A stretch of 9,068 nucleotides of DNA from Paenibacillus sp. (GTDB taxonomy: Bacteria; Bacillota; Bacilli; Paenibacillales; Paenibacillaceae): positions 1 through 9,068 of the forward strand of contig JAQSXN010000294.1 of assembly GCA_029256665.1 (NCBI GenBank), written 5' to 3'. The notes under the pieces were generated by a model. That model searched no databases, was not told where the DNA came from, and was given only the letters and a program-made list of their open reading frames with translations. The position numbers were made by a program, and so were the translations under genes. Below are positions 1-7,367 of the stretch, piece by piece; positions within the stretch are counted from its first letter, which is position 1, and each line of letters begins with the position of its first letter.

Positions 1-554
1 CCGAAACATTCCTCCGTGCGCCCCCATCTCGGATCCTGCGCAATGTCGAGCACGGACACCAAGCTCAGGTGAGCGCCCCGACTCCGGATTTCCGCGGCCG
101 CCAATCGGTACGCCTGTTCCATCAATTCGGGATTCCAGGTCGAACCCGCGTTCAGGTTGACCGGCAGCATCGTTCCGTCCAGCGCCTGATGCCCGTGCGG
201 ACTCTCTTCGCTTAATAATACGGGAATGCCGAGCCGGGTATGTTCCAGCACGTAACGCTGAATCCCGTTGGCCACGACGGCGCTATCCTCGGGTGCGATC
301 CCGTTCGCGAAGTCGACGCCCGACCAAGGATCGCTGCGGAACAACCCGTACAAAGCGCCCATCCCGCCAAACTCGGCAACTTCTTGCTTGAACGCTTCCG
401 TCAGCGCATAGGCGCCGTCGGCTTGTTTCTCGTAAGCATCCCAACCATACATTCTTTGATTCAGTTGCCCGACCTTCTCCTCGAGCGTCATTCTCGACAT
501 CAAATCATGGACGCGCTCCTCGATCGGCAGTCCCGATTGTTTGTACTTTTCCAT
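1..554 (-). CDS. GH3 family beta-glycosidase, N-terminal part (cut by window edge)
   Basis: Read on the minus strand from ATG at 554-552, the frame stays open for 184 codons to the window edge; the rest of the gene lies outside. The translation begins MEKYKQSGLPIEERVHDLMS. It carries the GH3 (beta/alpha)8 barrel signatures: RMTLEEKVGQL near residues 21-31, IPVLLSEESPHGHQAL around 110-124, and DPRWGRTEE at about 174-182. GH3 enzymes are retaining exo-glycosidases that release terminal beta-linked sugars. The nucleophile Asp lies further downstream and is not visible, so the substrate (beta-glucoside, xyloside or other) cannot be decided. No signal peptide is seen, so it is probably cytoplasmic and acts on imported oligosaccharides. 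The ribosome binding site GAGGTGA overlaps the TGA stop of the response regulator gene, and only 7 nt separate the two genes, so they are probably translationally coupled. Confidence 0.9.
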   Translation of the reverse strand, partial: MEKYKQSGLPIEERVHDLMSRMTLEEKVGQLNQRMYGWDAYEKQADGAYALTEAFKQEVAEFGGMGALYGLFRSDPWSGVDFANGIAPEDSAVVANGIQRYVLEHTRLGIPVLLSEESPHGHQALDGTMLPVNLNAGSTWNPELMEQAYRLAAAEIRSRGAHLSLVSVLDIAQDPRWGRTEECF

Positions 555-561
555 GGATGCC

Positions 562-2163
562 TCACCTCGTTTCCGTATTGCCTGCTTGCATGCTTCGATA
601 TTGCTTCGGGGTCATTCCCATATACGATTTGAATACCGACACAAAATATTTGTATTCCTTGTAGCCGACTTGATCCGCGATCTCGAACACTTTGTCATGC
701 GTGGTGGCGAGAAGCAGCTTGGCTCTCTCCATCTTGAGCTCGTTCACGTATTCGGTAAACCCTTTTCCCGTGCTTTGTTTGAAAATATAGCTAAAATAGC
801 TCGGCGTGATCTTGAGCCATGCCGCAACCTCGGAAGCTTTCAGCTCATGGGTGAAATGCTCTTCGATGTACCGCTTGGACTTCTCGATGATCCAATACGA
901 GCGGTCGCCGCCGTTCTGCTCGACCAGCTCGTAGAGCTTCCGCATATCCTCTTGCACGGCTTGCTCGAGAGAGTCGTACGTGTTTAGTACGCTCGGATCG
1001 ACGGCGTTCGCGGTTATGACGCCGTCCAGCCCCGTCATGCCGCTCTTGCGCAGTCGTTGCCGCAGCAAGGTAAGCACTTCTTCCCGCGCGGACGCGATCT
1101 CGTGCAAGAAGTAGAACTGTTCCTTAAAGAAAGCGAATAAGCCCGCCACCGCCGCCCGCATCTCCTCTTGGTTCTGCTTGAACAGCGCCGCCGAAAGGGT
1201 TTGAACGGTTTGCGCCAGGTCCAGCTCCGCCGGCCGTCTTATTTCGCTCCACTTCAACTCCGTATGACAATCGAGCACGGCCTCTTGCTCGACGACGTGG
1301 TAGTTCGTCAGATTAGCCGCTTCAGCGCATCGCGACGAGGTTTCGTTCAAATCGGTATACAGCCGGGACACCCCCATATAAAACGCAGGCGACTGCCGGC
1401 TTTGGAGCGCGGCTTGCTTCCAGAACCGCTCCCACTCCGCCGCTTGGAGCGGCTCATCGGCCACGATCAGGGTAATCAGCAGATTCTCCTGATCGAAGAT
1501 CGAGAACGAACGGAGCCCGGGACGTTGCTCCGCGGCTTGACGGACGCCGGTTAACCATTGCTCGCGCAGGTCGTCGAGCTGCTCGCGCGCAAGCTCCCCG
1601 TATCGTTCCTGGAACCGTTCCAGCCGGCTCGCCGCGACGCGATATTGGGAGCCCCGCAGCGACGAAGGCGCTTCCCGGCCGTACGCGATTCCGTTTCTGG
1701 CCACGTTGGTCAGCCACAGCTTGATTTCTTGCAGGCCCTCGCCGTTATGGCCTTCGTTGGCCCGCATGTCCTCGATTAATCGGGCGACCGTTTTAACCAA
1801 TTCGTCGATTTCGACCGGCTTGAGCAGATAATCGTGCACGCCGATCCGCATCGCCTGCCTTGCGTACTGAAAATCCTCGTAGCCGCTGATGATGATGATG
1901 CGGACATCGGGAAACCGCTGGTTGAGCTGGCTAGCGAGCTCCAGCCCGTCCATGCCGTCCATGCGGATATCCGTCAGCACGATATCGGCCCGTTCCCTCT
2001 CCATGAGCCGCAGCGCTTCTTCGCCGTCATACGCTTCGCCGATGACCTCGATGCCAAGCTCCGCCCAGTCGATCGTATAGCGCAGCCCTTGGCAGATGAC
2101 GGGTTCGTCGTCCACGATGATCATTTTGACAAGCGGACGCTCGGTCTCGATCTGATTGCCCAT
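562..2163 (-). CDS. yesN: Two-component response regulator, YesN type (REC + AraC-family HTH)
   Basis: A cytoplasmic response regulator of 533 aa from the chosen start. The receiver domain covers about residues 13-135, with acidic pocket D18/D19, phospho-acceptor D65 (in VLTDIRMDGMDG), S93 and K115 (in LLKPV). A long linker of about 300 residues follows. A two-helix-turn-helix AraC/XylS DNA-binding domain ends the protein (about 432-525, including SEVAAWLKITPSYFSYIFKQ and the FSVFKSYMGMTPKQYR-like end). This layout is standard for YesN-type regulators of carbohydrate uptake genes. An ATG at 2190 would give 9 more residues but overlaps the kinase gene. The ATG at 2163 is preferred because AAGGCGG lies 8 nt upstream. 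It sits 13 nt after the kinase stop and 7 nt before the GH3 gene, so the three are probably co-transcribed. Its likely partner is the adjacent YesM-type kinase, and its likely targets are the transporter and GH130 promoters (inference). The symbol denotes the family, not proven orthology. Confidence 0.92.
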   Translation of the reverse strand: MGNQIETERPLVKMIIVDDEPVICQGLRYTIDWAELGIEVIGEAYDGEEALRLMERERADIVLTDIRMDGMDGLELASQLNQRFPDVRIIIISGYEDFQYARQAMRIGVHDYLLKPVEIDELVKTVARLIEDMRANEGHNGEGLQEIKLWLTNVARNGIAYGREAPSSLRGSQYRVAASRLERFQERYGELAREQLDDLREQWLTGVRQAAEQRPGLRSFSIFDQENLLITLIVADEPLQAAEWERFWKQAALQSRQSPAFYMGVSRLYTDLNETSSRCAEAANLTNYHVVEQEAVLDCHTELKWSEIRRPAELDLAQTVQTLSAALFKQNQEEMRAAVAGLFAFFKEQFYFLHEIASAREEVLTLLRQRLRKSGMTGLDGVITANAVDPSVLNTYDSLEQAVQEDMRKLYELVEQNGGDRSYWIIEKSKRYIEEHFTHELKASEVAAWLKITPSYFSYIFKQSTGKGFTEYVNELKMERAKLLLATTHDKVFEIADQVGYKEYKYFVSVFKSYMGMTPKQYRSMQAGNTETR

Positions 2164-2176
2164 GATGTACACCGCC

Positions 2177-3511
2177 TTAGCTTTCTGCATTCGATAGAGG
2201 CAGCCGCAGCCTAATCACGGTTCCCTCCGGTGATGATTCCACGATTTGAACGCCGTACCGCTGACCGAAAGAAATCGTCATTCGCTCATGGATGTTGTGC
2301 AGCGCGCCGCGTTTCCCCATCATCGTTTCAAGCGGACGGCTTCCTTCGAGCGCTTCCCTCACGTCGGCTTGCCGTTCGGGGCTCATGCCCTTGCCGTTAT
2401 CGGAGACGTCCACCCAAATTTCTTCTTCATGACGATAGCCGATTACTTCGATGACATGGATGGGCTTGGCCTTGTCCACGCCGTGCTTGAAGAAGTTTTC
2501 CACCAACGGCTGAATCGATGCTTTGAGCGTTGGCGCTTCCTCGAGCCCGGGCTCCAGATGCAGCTTATACGCCAGCTTGTCGCCTAGCCTGTACTGCTGC
2601 AAGAACAGGTAGGCCTGCACGAACTCCATTTCCTTCGACAGCGTCGTATGATGGTGATTATTCCCGACCCGCGCCCGGAAAAACTTGGACAGCATCTCGA
2701 TCAGCCGGCTCGACTTGTCCGCCTTCTCCAGCCTTGCCGTCCAACGGATCATGTCCAGGGTGTTGTACAGAAAATGAGGGTCGATCTGATTCTGCAGCAG
2801 CTTGAGCTCGGACTCCCGCTCGCTTAGCTCCAACTTGTATTTGTGCTCGATGAGCTCTTCGATCGTGCCGACCATGGCATTGAATTTCCGATTCAGGTCC
2901 GCGATTTCATCCTGGGACTCGATCGGCACCCTTACGCTGAAATCGCCGCCCGCCACGCGGACCGTCTCCTTCTTCAAGCGCAGGATCGGCCGAATGATCG
3001 TATAGTTAAAGCCGTAGAAAGCCGCGAAAGCGAGCGCGACGATCGCCGCCAAGATGGCCGTCATCAGCCATTCCGCGCCTTGGAATTGCTCCGACAGATG
3101 CGACTCGGGAATCATCGCGACGATGGTCCAGTCCGGCACCGACATGCGATGGTAAAGCGCAAGGTGCGGCTCGCCGTCCACTTCGATCGTGCTGAAGCCG
3201 CGGTCGCTGCGGGCAAGCTCGTTAATGGACTCGGCATAGGGCTCGTAATCTTGCGCCGTATGGTCGCCCGAGGCGAGAAGAAGCTCGCCCTCCGTCCCCA
3301 GCAAGTAGACTTTGCCCGAGGAATCGCTCAGAATGCCCTTCTCCAGCTCGGACACGACGCTGGCCTCGTCCATCCGAATCGTGAGAAGGCCAAGCGGCTG
3401 GGTAATATCGACGTAGGAATTGAGCACCCGGATTAACGAAAATACGCGTTCTTGGCCGTACCAAGCGCTCTCGAGCGCATACCCTTGCGTCCAGAACAAC
3501 CCGCCTTTCAT
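2177..3511 (-). CDS. yesM: YesM-type sensor histidine kinase, C-terminal catalytic fragment (gene broken by frameshift)
   Basis: This is the larger part of a membrane sensor kinase. It is 444 aa when read from the ATG at 3511, but the frame is open further upstream to about 3575. In order it has: the second half of an extracellular dCache-like sensor domain (residues 1-140); a transmembrane helix at about 149-170; a HAMP domain to about 224; the His_kinase domain with phospho-acceptor H246 in NQIDPHFLYN; and a HATPase_c domain with N-box N339 (QPLVENFFKHG), G1 box DNGKGM (371-376) and a GTVIRLRLPL end. All catalytic motifs are intact. The first transmembrane helix and the front of the sensor domain lie in another frame (3508-3894). 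The ATG overlaps the TGA of that upstream fragment as ATGA, so some coupled reinitiation is conceivable, but no Shine-Dalgarno site is visible there. Either the gene is inactivated or the break is a sequence error. Confidence 0.88.
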   Translation of the reverse strand: MKGGLFWTQGYALESAWYGQERVFSLIRVLNSYVDITQPLGLLTIRMDEASVVSELEKGILSDSSGKVYLLGTEGELLLASGDHTAQDYEPYAESINELARSDRGFSTIEVDGEPHLALYHRMSVPDWTIVAMIPESHLSEQFQGAEWLMTAILAAIVALAFAAFYGFNYTIIRPILRLKKETVRVAGGDFSVRVPIESQDEIADLNRKFNAMVGTIEELIEHKYKLELSERESELKLLQNQIDPHFLYNTLDMIRWTARLEKADKSSRLIEMLSKFFRARVGNNHHHTTLSKEMEFVQAYLFLQQYRLGDKLAYKLHLEPGLEEAPTLKASIQPLVENFFKHGVDKAKPIHVIEVIGYRHEEEIWVDVSDNGKGMSPERQADVREALEGSRPLETMMGKRGALHNIHERMTISFGQRYGVQIVESSPEGTVIRLRLPLSNAES

Positions 3512-3894
3512 GGCCCGGGCTTTGTTCTGCCACTTGGTCTCGTCCTTTTGGACATCAACTGAAAGGTCAGGAAGTTTTCAATGTCGTTTTTCAAATCCGC
3601 GATTTGCTGATCGGTCAGGGAAGGATACGTTCGCAGATAGCGTCTCATGTCCGGACTAAGAATCAGGTAATCGGCCATGTCCGTCACCATCTTCGTCTGC
3701 TCCGACAGCTGGCTGGCGACGTTGTCCAGATTGCGATGGACGGAGCTTGTATATTGCTCCCGCAGCACGAGCTGATAGTTGTATTGCACGATAACGCCGA
3801 CCCCGACGGTGGGCAGGATCACGAACAACAGGAAGATGATCAGCGCTTTTTTCCTGAGGCTCAGTCTTCCGAAGCCTCTCCCTCCCATTGTCAT
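3508..3894 (-). CDS. YesM-type sensor histidine kinase, N-terminal fragment (frameshifted)
   Basis: This 128-codon frame is the front of the sensor kinase gene continued at 3511-2177. It has a basic N-terminus, a transmembrane helix at about residues 15-37 (KALIIFLLFVILPTVGVGVI), and then the start of the extracellular sensor domain (YLILSPDMRRYLRTYP, followed by ENFLTFQLMSK). The genuine family sequence stops at about residue 115. The remaining residues, RTRPSGRTKPGP, are out-of-frame translation. The start is well supported: AAGGAGGAG lies 4 nt upstream of the ATG (AGGAGG about 6 nt). The gene begins 79 nt after the second permease gene, with no convincing terminator or promoter between them, so it probably belongs to the same transcription unit. 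One added base in the run of four A at 3549-3546 (minus strand) would join the frames, but residues normally found here in the family seem to be missing as well. Confidence 0.8.
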   Translation of the reverse strand: MTMGGRGFGRLSLRKKALIIFLLFVILPTVGVGVIVQYNYQLVLREQYTSSVHRNLDNVASQLSEQTKMVTDMADYLILSPDMRRYLRTYPSLTDQQIADLKNDIENFLTFQLMSKRTRPSGRTKPGP

Positions 3895-3973
3895 GCTGCT
3901 CCTCCTTCGCGGCCGGACTAACGTCGGCGGTTATCCTTGTGGGTCATATTGTACCTCTTTGCCGAATAACGAA

Positions 3974-4804
3974 TCAACCTTTGACCGCGCCGGCCGTCAT
4001 GCCCGTCACCAGCTGTTTCTGAAGCAGGAGATAGAAAACGACGATCGGGATGAACGCGATCGTAAGCGCGGCCATCTGCAGCGTGTAGTTCGCGGTTTCG
4101 AGACCCACGAAGTTGGCGAGGCCGAGCGGCAGCGTTTTGAGGCTGTTGGACGTCACGAGCACGAGCGCGAATAGATATTCGTTCCAGTTGTAGATGAAGT
4201 TCAGGATGACGACGGTCGCCATGGCCGGACGCGTAAGCGGCAGGATGATGGACCAGAAGATCCGGAAGATGCCCGCGCCGTCCATGATGCCCGACTCCTC
4301 CATGTCCTTGGGGAAACCGCGCATGAAGCCTTCCAGGATAAAGACGGTAAGCGATAAGTGGAAAGCCGTATATGGCAGAATGAGCGAGAAATACGTATCG
4401 ATCAGGCTCAGTTTTTGCATAATGAGAAATATCGGAATCAACGTGGCATGGATCGGCACGAGCATGCCGAGCAGGAATAAGCCGTACGTAAGGCCGCGCA
4501 GCTTGAACTCGAACCTGGACAAGAAGAAGGCCGCAAGCGCGCCGAGAAATACGGTGACGATCAATGAAATAAACGTGATGAGGAAGCTATTGATGAAATA
4601 CGTGTCCATGTTGGCGATGTCCCACGCCTTCGCATAGTTAGATAACTGGATGCCGGTCGGCATGGAGAACGGATCCGCCGCGTATTCTTGCTCGGACTTA
4701 AACGAGTTGATGATCATCCAGAAGATGGGGACTAAATTCATGAGAGCGAACAAACCCAAAAAGACGTAAGCGAATATTTTGAACAATGGAGATCTCTGTT
4801 TCAC
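3974..4804 (-). CDS. Carbohydrate ABC transporter permease (MsmG/AraQ/UgpE-like, CUT1)
   Basis: An inner-membrane permease of 276 aa, the usual length for the second permease of CUT1 importers. About six hydrophobic helices are visible, the first at residues 9-32 (FKIFAYVFLGLFALMNLVPIF). The cytoplasmic EAA loop that docks with the ATPase is at about 168-194 (MEESGIMDGAGIFRIFWSIILPLTRPA), with the conserved Gly at 176. The C-terminal TGMTAGAVKG is typical of this subfamily. The start codon is GTG (4804-4802), supported by AGGAGG 8 nt upstream. It follows the first permease gene by only 16 nt, so the two are co-translated. It should form a heterodimeric channel with that permease and accept cargo from the lipoprotein encoded at 5972-7288. 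No ABC ATPase is present nearby, which is common in Firmicutes, where one MsmX-like ATPase serves several importers. The cargo is inferred to be an oligosaccharide from the flanking glycosidases. Confidence 0.93.
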   Translation of the reverse strand: MKQRSPLFKIFAYVFLGLFALMNLVPIFWMIINSFKSEQEYAADPFSMPTGIQLSNYAKAWDIANMDTYFINSFLITFISLIVTVFLGALAAFFLSRFEFKLRGLTYGLFLLGMLVPIHATLIPIFLIMQKLSLIDTYFSLILPYTAFHLSLTVFILEGFMRGFPKDMEESGIMDGAGIFRIFWSIILPLTRPAMATVVILNFIYNWNEYLFALVLVTSNSLKTLPLGLANFVGLETANYTLQMAALTIAFIPIVVFYLLLQKQLVTGMTAGAVKG

Positions 4805-4820
4805 TTTCTCCCCCTCCTTC

Positions 4821-5693
4821 CTATGCTTTTTCCTTGCCGAGACGGTTGGCGATCGTAATGACGACCAAGCTGAACAACAGAATCATGATCGATACCGCGC
4901 TGCCGTAGCCGTACTCCAGATTGACGAAGGCGCTGGAATACATATGGATCGTCATGACCTCGGTCTGATGCGCCGGACCCCCGCCGGTCAATACCTGGAT
5001 CAGATCGAACACGCGGAACGAATTGCTGATGCTGTACACGACCGTAACCATGAGCGTGGCGCGAATCATCGGAATCGTTACGTACAGAGTGCGTTTCAGA
5101 CCGGTCGCGCCGTCCAGCTCCGCGGCTTCGTTGACTTCGTCGGAAATATTTTGGAGCGCCGCCAGAAACATGACCATATACAATCCGACGTTTTGCCAAA
5201 TGTAGGCAACGCTGATCGATAAGATCGACCACTTGGGATCGCTCAGCCAGTTTTGCTGCCAGCTCTCGAGTCCGACGAACGCCAGGAAATTGTTAAGCAA
5301 ACCGTACTCCGTGTTATAGATCATCCCCCAAATGAGAGAGACCATGACGGAGGAGATGACGACCGGCATAAAGCCCACGGTACGGAAGAAACCGGATCCC
5401 TTCAGCCCTTTGTTGAGCAGCAACGCCATCAGCAGGCCGAGCGGCAATTGGCCGACCAGGCCCGTTACCATGATAATGAGATTGTTTTTGACCGACAACC
5501 AGAACGTGTCGCTTTGGAACATCCGTACGTAATTGTCGAGTCCGGCGAATTCCTTGGCGCCGATTCCGTTCCAATCCATAAGCGAGTAATACAAGGAAAG
5601 TCCGATCGGAACGATGGCAATCCCCAGATAGATCAAGAGGGCCGGGAACAATCCGATGAAAATTGCCAGCTTGCTCCTTTTAAGCGTATGCAT
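4821..5693 (-). CDS. Carbohydrate ABC transporter permease (MsmF/UgpA-like, CUT1)
   Basis: An inner-membrane permease of 290 aa from the chosen start. It starts with a short cytoplasmic tail (MHTLKRSK) and a transmembrane helix at about 9-35. The family pattern YYSLMDWNGIG-FAGLDNYVRMF follows at about 35-59, then the EAA loop at about 188-210 (NEAAELDGATGLKRTLYVTI), and DLIQVLTGGGPAHQTEV before the last helices. An ATG at 5738 would add 15 residues, but it lies inside a repeat element and has no ribosome binding site. The ATG at 5693 has AAAAGGAGA ending 7 nt upstream and is preferred. It is the first of a permease pair, 16 nt ahead of the second permease gene. The gap from the binding-protein gene is long (278 nt) and holds a terminator-like hairpin and an inverted repeat, which may lower permease expression relative to the binding protein. 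Confidence 0.93.
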   Translation of the reverse strand: MHTLKRSKLAIFIGLFPALLIYLGIAIVPIGLSLYYSLMDWNGIGAKEFAGLDNYVRMFQSDTFWLSVKNNLIIMVTGLVGQLPLGLLMALLLNKGLKGSGFFRTVGFMPVVISSVMVSLIWGMIYNTEYGLLNNFLAFVGLESWQQNWLSDPKWSILSISVAYIWQNVGLYMVMFLAALQNISDEVNEAAELDGATGLKRTLYVTIPMIRATLMVTVVYSISNSFRVFDLIQVLTGGGPAHQTEVMTIHMYSSAFVNLEYGYGSAVSIMILLFSLVVITIANRLGKEKA

Positions 5694-5701
5694 CTGCCAT
5701 T

Positions 5702-5709
5702 CTCCTTTT
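5702..5709 (-). promoter_or_regulatory. Ribosome binding site deciding the permease start
   Basis: The minus strand reads AAAAGGAG, 8 nt upstream of the ATG at 5693. It lies only 6 nt downstream of the end of the 168-bp inverted repeat, so folding of that repeat could influence its accessibility. It also shows that the upstream ATG at 5738, inside the repeat, is not the real start. Confidence 0.75.
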
Positions 5710-5715
5710 AGATGT

Positions 5716-5883
5716 AGTTTAAAAAGTCCGCTTCCCATTACGAAGCATACCGTGTAGCTTACTCGACATCGAATATGGAATGCAGCCGAACCTTCCGTTT
5801 CTCACGTAGCTCTGCTACGCTCCGATACTCAGTTTCTAGCTTCATTCCATCTTCTCGGTACTGAGAACCGAACTTTTTAAACT
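5716..5883. repeat. 168-bp imperfect inverted repeat (MITE-like or palindromic intergenic repeat)
   Basis: The ends are perfect 12-bp inverted repeats, AGTTTAAAAAGT at 5716-5727 and ACTTTTTAAACT at 5872-5883. Similarity between the arms continues inward (TCCGCTTC against TTCGGTTC). An internal pair matches at 11 of 12 positions (ATGGAATGCAGC at 5775-5786, GCTTCATTCCAT at 5839-5850). The tip is CGTAGC-TCT-GCTACG at 5805-5819. The left arm carries an extra stretch of about 25 nt (5746-5770) that does not pair. The element holds no gene. It lies between the binding-protein terminator and the permease ribosome binding site. No clear target-site duplication is seen. It could be a non-autonomous mobile element, a dispersed palindromic repeat, or a structured leader. 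Confidence 0.7.
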
Positions 5884-5908
5884 TAAATTTTGTCAATTAC
5901 TCGGTCCT

Positions 5909-5943
5909 AACAGAGAAAACCCGGAGACCGGGTTTTCTCTGTT
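5909..5943 (-). terminator. Perfect 16-bp hairpin after the binding-protein gene (terminator or mRNA stabiliser)
   Basis: Stems 5909-5924 and 5928-5943 are exact reverse complements with a 3-nt loop. On the minus strand, the GC-rich tip CCCGG-TCT-CCGGG is followed by TTTTCTCTGTT, which gives the GC stem plus U-tract of an intrinsic terminator. The symmetrical outer part lets it work in either direction. It begins 28 nt after the stop codon of the binding-protein gene. In such operons, a leaky terminator or stabilising hairpin at this place keeps binding-protein mRNA in excess over permease mRNA; that role is inferred here. Confidence 0.8.
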
Positions 5944-5971
5944 CGTGCCGCAATCCTAACTTAGCAAAAAC

Positions 5972-7288
5972 TTATTTCTTGTTGTATTCGTCCATCGCCG
6001 CTTGCGTATCCTGGGCGACCTCTTGAGGCGTGCCGCGTCCCACCGTCAAAGCTTGCAAGCCGTTCTGGATGACGCTGACGACCTGGGTCGGAATAATGCT
6101 GTCGAACACGGGAGCCGTGCCTTTGCCTGTCAATTCAAGCATTTCTTTCTGGTATGGACTTGCATCCTCCGGAACCTCGACCTTCGCGGGAACGACGACG
6201 CCGTTGCTGATCAGATCCTTGTACAGATCCTCGCTCACGAAATATTTCATGAATTCTTCGGCTGCCGCTTTTTTGCGCTCGTCCAGCTTGCTGTTGATCG
6301 CGATGCCGTATTGCACGACGCCCGCGCTTTTTGCCGGGTCGCCCTTGCCGCCTTCCACGCTAGGGAACAGGGCGATGCCGAACTTGTCGCCTTCTTCGTT
6401 GTTGATGCGAACGCGCGCGTCAACGGTCGAAGAGGAGATGTGAATGGCCGCTTTGCCTTGGATCAGATAATCCTGGCTTTGAACGGAGTCCATGTTGTTC
6501 GCGTCGGTATTGAACGCTTTCAGCTTGCTGAGCTCGTCGATGACGGCAATCGCACTGACGAATTCCGGATCGGTGAACTTCGCTTCGCCGTTCAATACCT
6601 TCTGCAAGAAATCGCTGCCCGTGAAACGGTCGCCGATAATGGACAGAATCGAGGACTGCAGCGGCCATTGTTCTTTATTGCCGAGCGAGATTGGCGTCAA
6701 CCCGGCTTCTTTGAGCTTCTTGACCAGTTCGATGAAGTCCGCGTACGTCGCGGGGAACGCCTCGTAGCCTACGCTCGCCAGCATTTCTTTGTTGTAGTAG
6801 ACGATGTCGACGAACGTTTGCTTGGTCGGAATCGCGTATTGCTGGCCGTCCACGTTGAACGGAGTCAGCGCGCTCTCCGGCAGAATGTCCTTCCAATTGT
6901 CCATGAGACCGTTGATCGGCTGCAGCAGCTCGCCGTCGACGAGCGGCGCCAGGTCCGCGCCCGGCCAGACGACGTTGACGTCGGCCAGGTTATTGGCCGC
7001 CGCGAGCGTGCGAAGCTTGGTTTTATATTGAGCGGACGGCACTTCGTCGGTTTTGATCACGATGTCCGGGTGATCCTTTTGGAACTGCTCGATCCGCGCC
7101 TTGTATACGTCGTTGTCGATGTTCGGAGTCGTCCAGGGATGCATCATCGTAATCGTCACTTTATCGCCGGCCGAAGAGCCGCCGTTCGCGTCGTTGTCGG
7201 CGGAATTGCCGCATGCCGCCGTCGTAACGGCCATTAATCCGGCTAGCGAGACAAGAAGAGATCTTTTTGTGAAGTTCGAATAGACCAT
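5972..7288 (-). CDS. ABC transporter sugar-binding lipoprotein (extracellular solute-binding protein family 1)
   Basis: A membrane-anchored substrate receptor of 438 aa. The signal peptide has a basic start (MVYSNFTKRS), a hydrophobic core (LLVSLAGLMAV) and a lipobox-like TTAAC, with the acylated Cys at residue 26; Thr at -3 is slightly unusual. A Ser/Gly/Asn-rich linker follows, then the mature type 1 binding fold: KVTITMMHPWTTPN, then YKARIEQFQKDHPDI, and IPTKQTFVDIVYYNKEMLASVG in the middle. The ATG at 7288 is chosen because GAGGG lies 6 nt upstream; ATGs at 7306 and 7339 lack a ribosome binding site. It delivers sugar to the permeases encoded at 5693-3974. It is separated from GH130 by 145 nt containing its own candidate promoter. 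Ligand specificity cannot be read from sequence; a mannose-containing or other beta-linked oligosaccharide is inferred from the neighbours. Confidence 0.93.
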   Translation of the reverse strand: MVYSNFTKRSLLVSLAGLMAVTTAACGNSADNDANGGSSAGDKVTITMMHPWTTPNIDNDVYKARIEQFQKDHPDIVIKTDEVPSAQYKTKLRTLAAANNLADVNVVWPGADLAPLVDGELLQPINGLMDNWKDILPESALTPFNVDGQQYAIPTKQTFVDIVYYNKEMLASVGYEAFPATYADFIELVKKLKEAGLTPISLGNKEQWPLQSSILSIIGDRFTGSDFLQKVLNGEAKFTDPEFVSAIAVIDELSKLKAFNTDANNMDSVQSQDYLIQGKAAIHISSSTVDARVRINNEEGDKFGIALFPSVEGGKGDPAKSAGVVQYGIAINSKLDERKKAAAEEFMKYFVSEDLYKDLISNGVVVPAKVEVPEDASPYQKEMLELTGKGTAPVFDSIIPTQVVSVIQNGLQALTVGRGTPQEVAQDTQAAMDEYNKK

Positions 7289-7309
7289 TTGAAACCCTCT
7301 TTCCATATT

Positions 7310-7323
7310 TGTAATCGCTTTAT
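7310..7323. promoter_or_regulatory. Cre-like site in the leader of the binding-protein gene
   Basis: TGTAATCGCTTTAT matches 12 of 14 positions of the CcpA consensus TGWAANCGNTNWCA; the last CA is replaced by AT. It lies between the candidate promoter and the ribosome binding site, where CcpA could act as a roadblock. A LacI-family operator is an alternative. It is weaker than the site at 8565-8578. Confidence 0.4.
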
Positions 7324-7330
7324 TAGGGAA

Positions 7331-7358
7331 GATCGTCAATCGGGGCGCCCAATTGATC
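7331..7358 (-). promoter_or_regulatory. Imperfect palindrome/hairpin near the 5' end of the binding-protein mRNA
   Basis: CAATCGGG-GCG-CCCAATTG pairs at 7 of 8 positions (the mismatch is a G-U wobble in one RNA strand) and is flanked by GATC on both sides. It starts about 10 nt downstream of the TATAAT box at 7368-7373, so it should be at the very beginning of the transcript or act as an operator. No regulator can be assigned. Confidence 0.35.
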
Positions 7359-7367
7359 TACGCTTTC

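Noticed and set aside
3540..3555. Programmed -1 frameshifting in the kinase gene
   Set aside because: The site reads TCC AAA AGG, which is not a standard slippery heptamer. No downstream stimulator is evident, and YesM kinases are not known to be made this way.
3895..3973. Promoter or terminator between the permease and kinase genes
   Set aside because: I found no GC-rich hairpin with a T-run and no paired -35/-10 boxes in these 79 nt, so read-through is the simpler view.
6002..7237. 411-aa open frame on the plus strand
   Set aside because: It is the antisense shadow of the binding-protein gene. It has no family signature, an Arg/Val-rich composition, and no ribosome binding site evidence.
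7353..7366. Second cre site next to the TATAAT box (minus strand TGAAAGCGTAGATC)
   Set aside because: Only the first half fits the consensus; the second half mismatches at most fixed positions.
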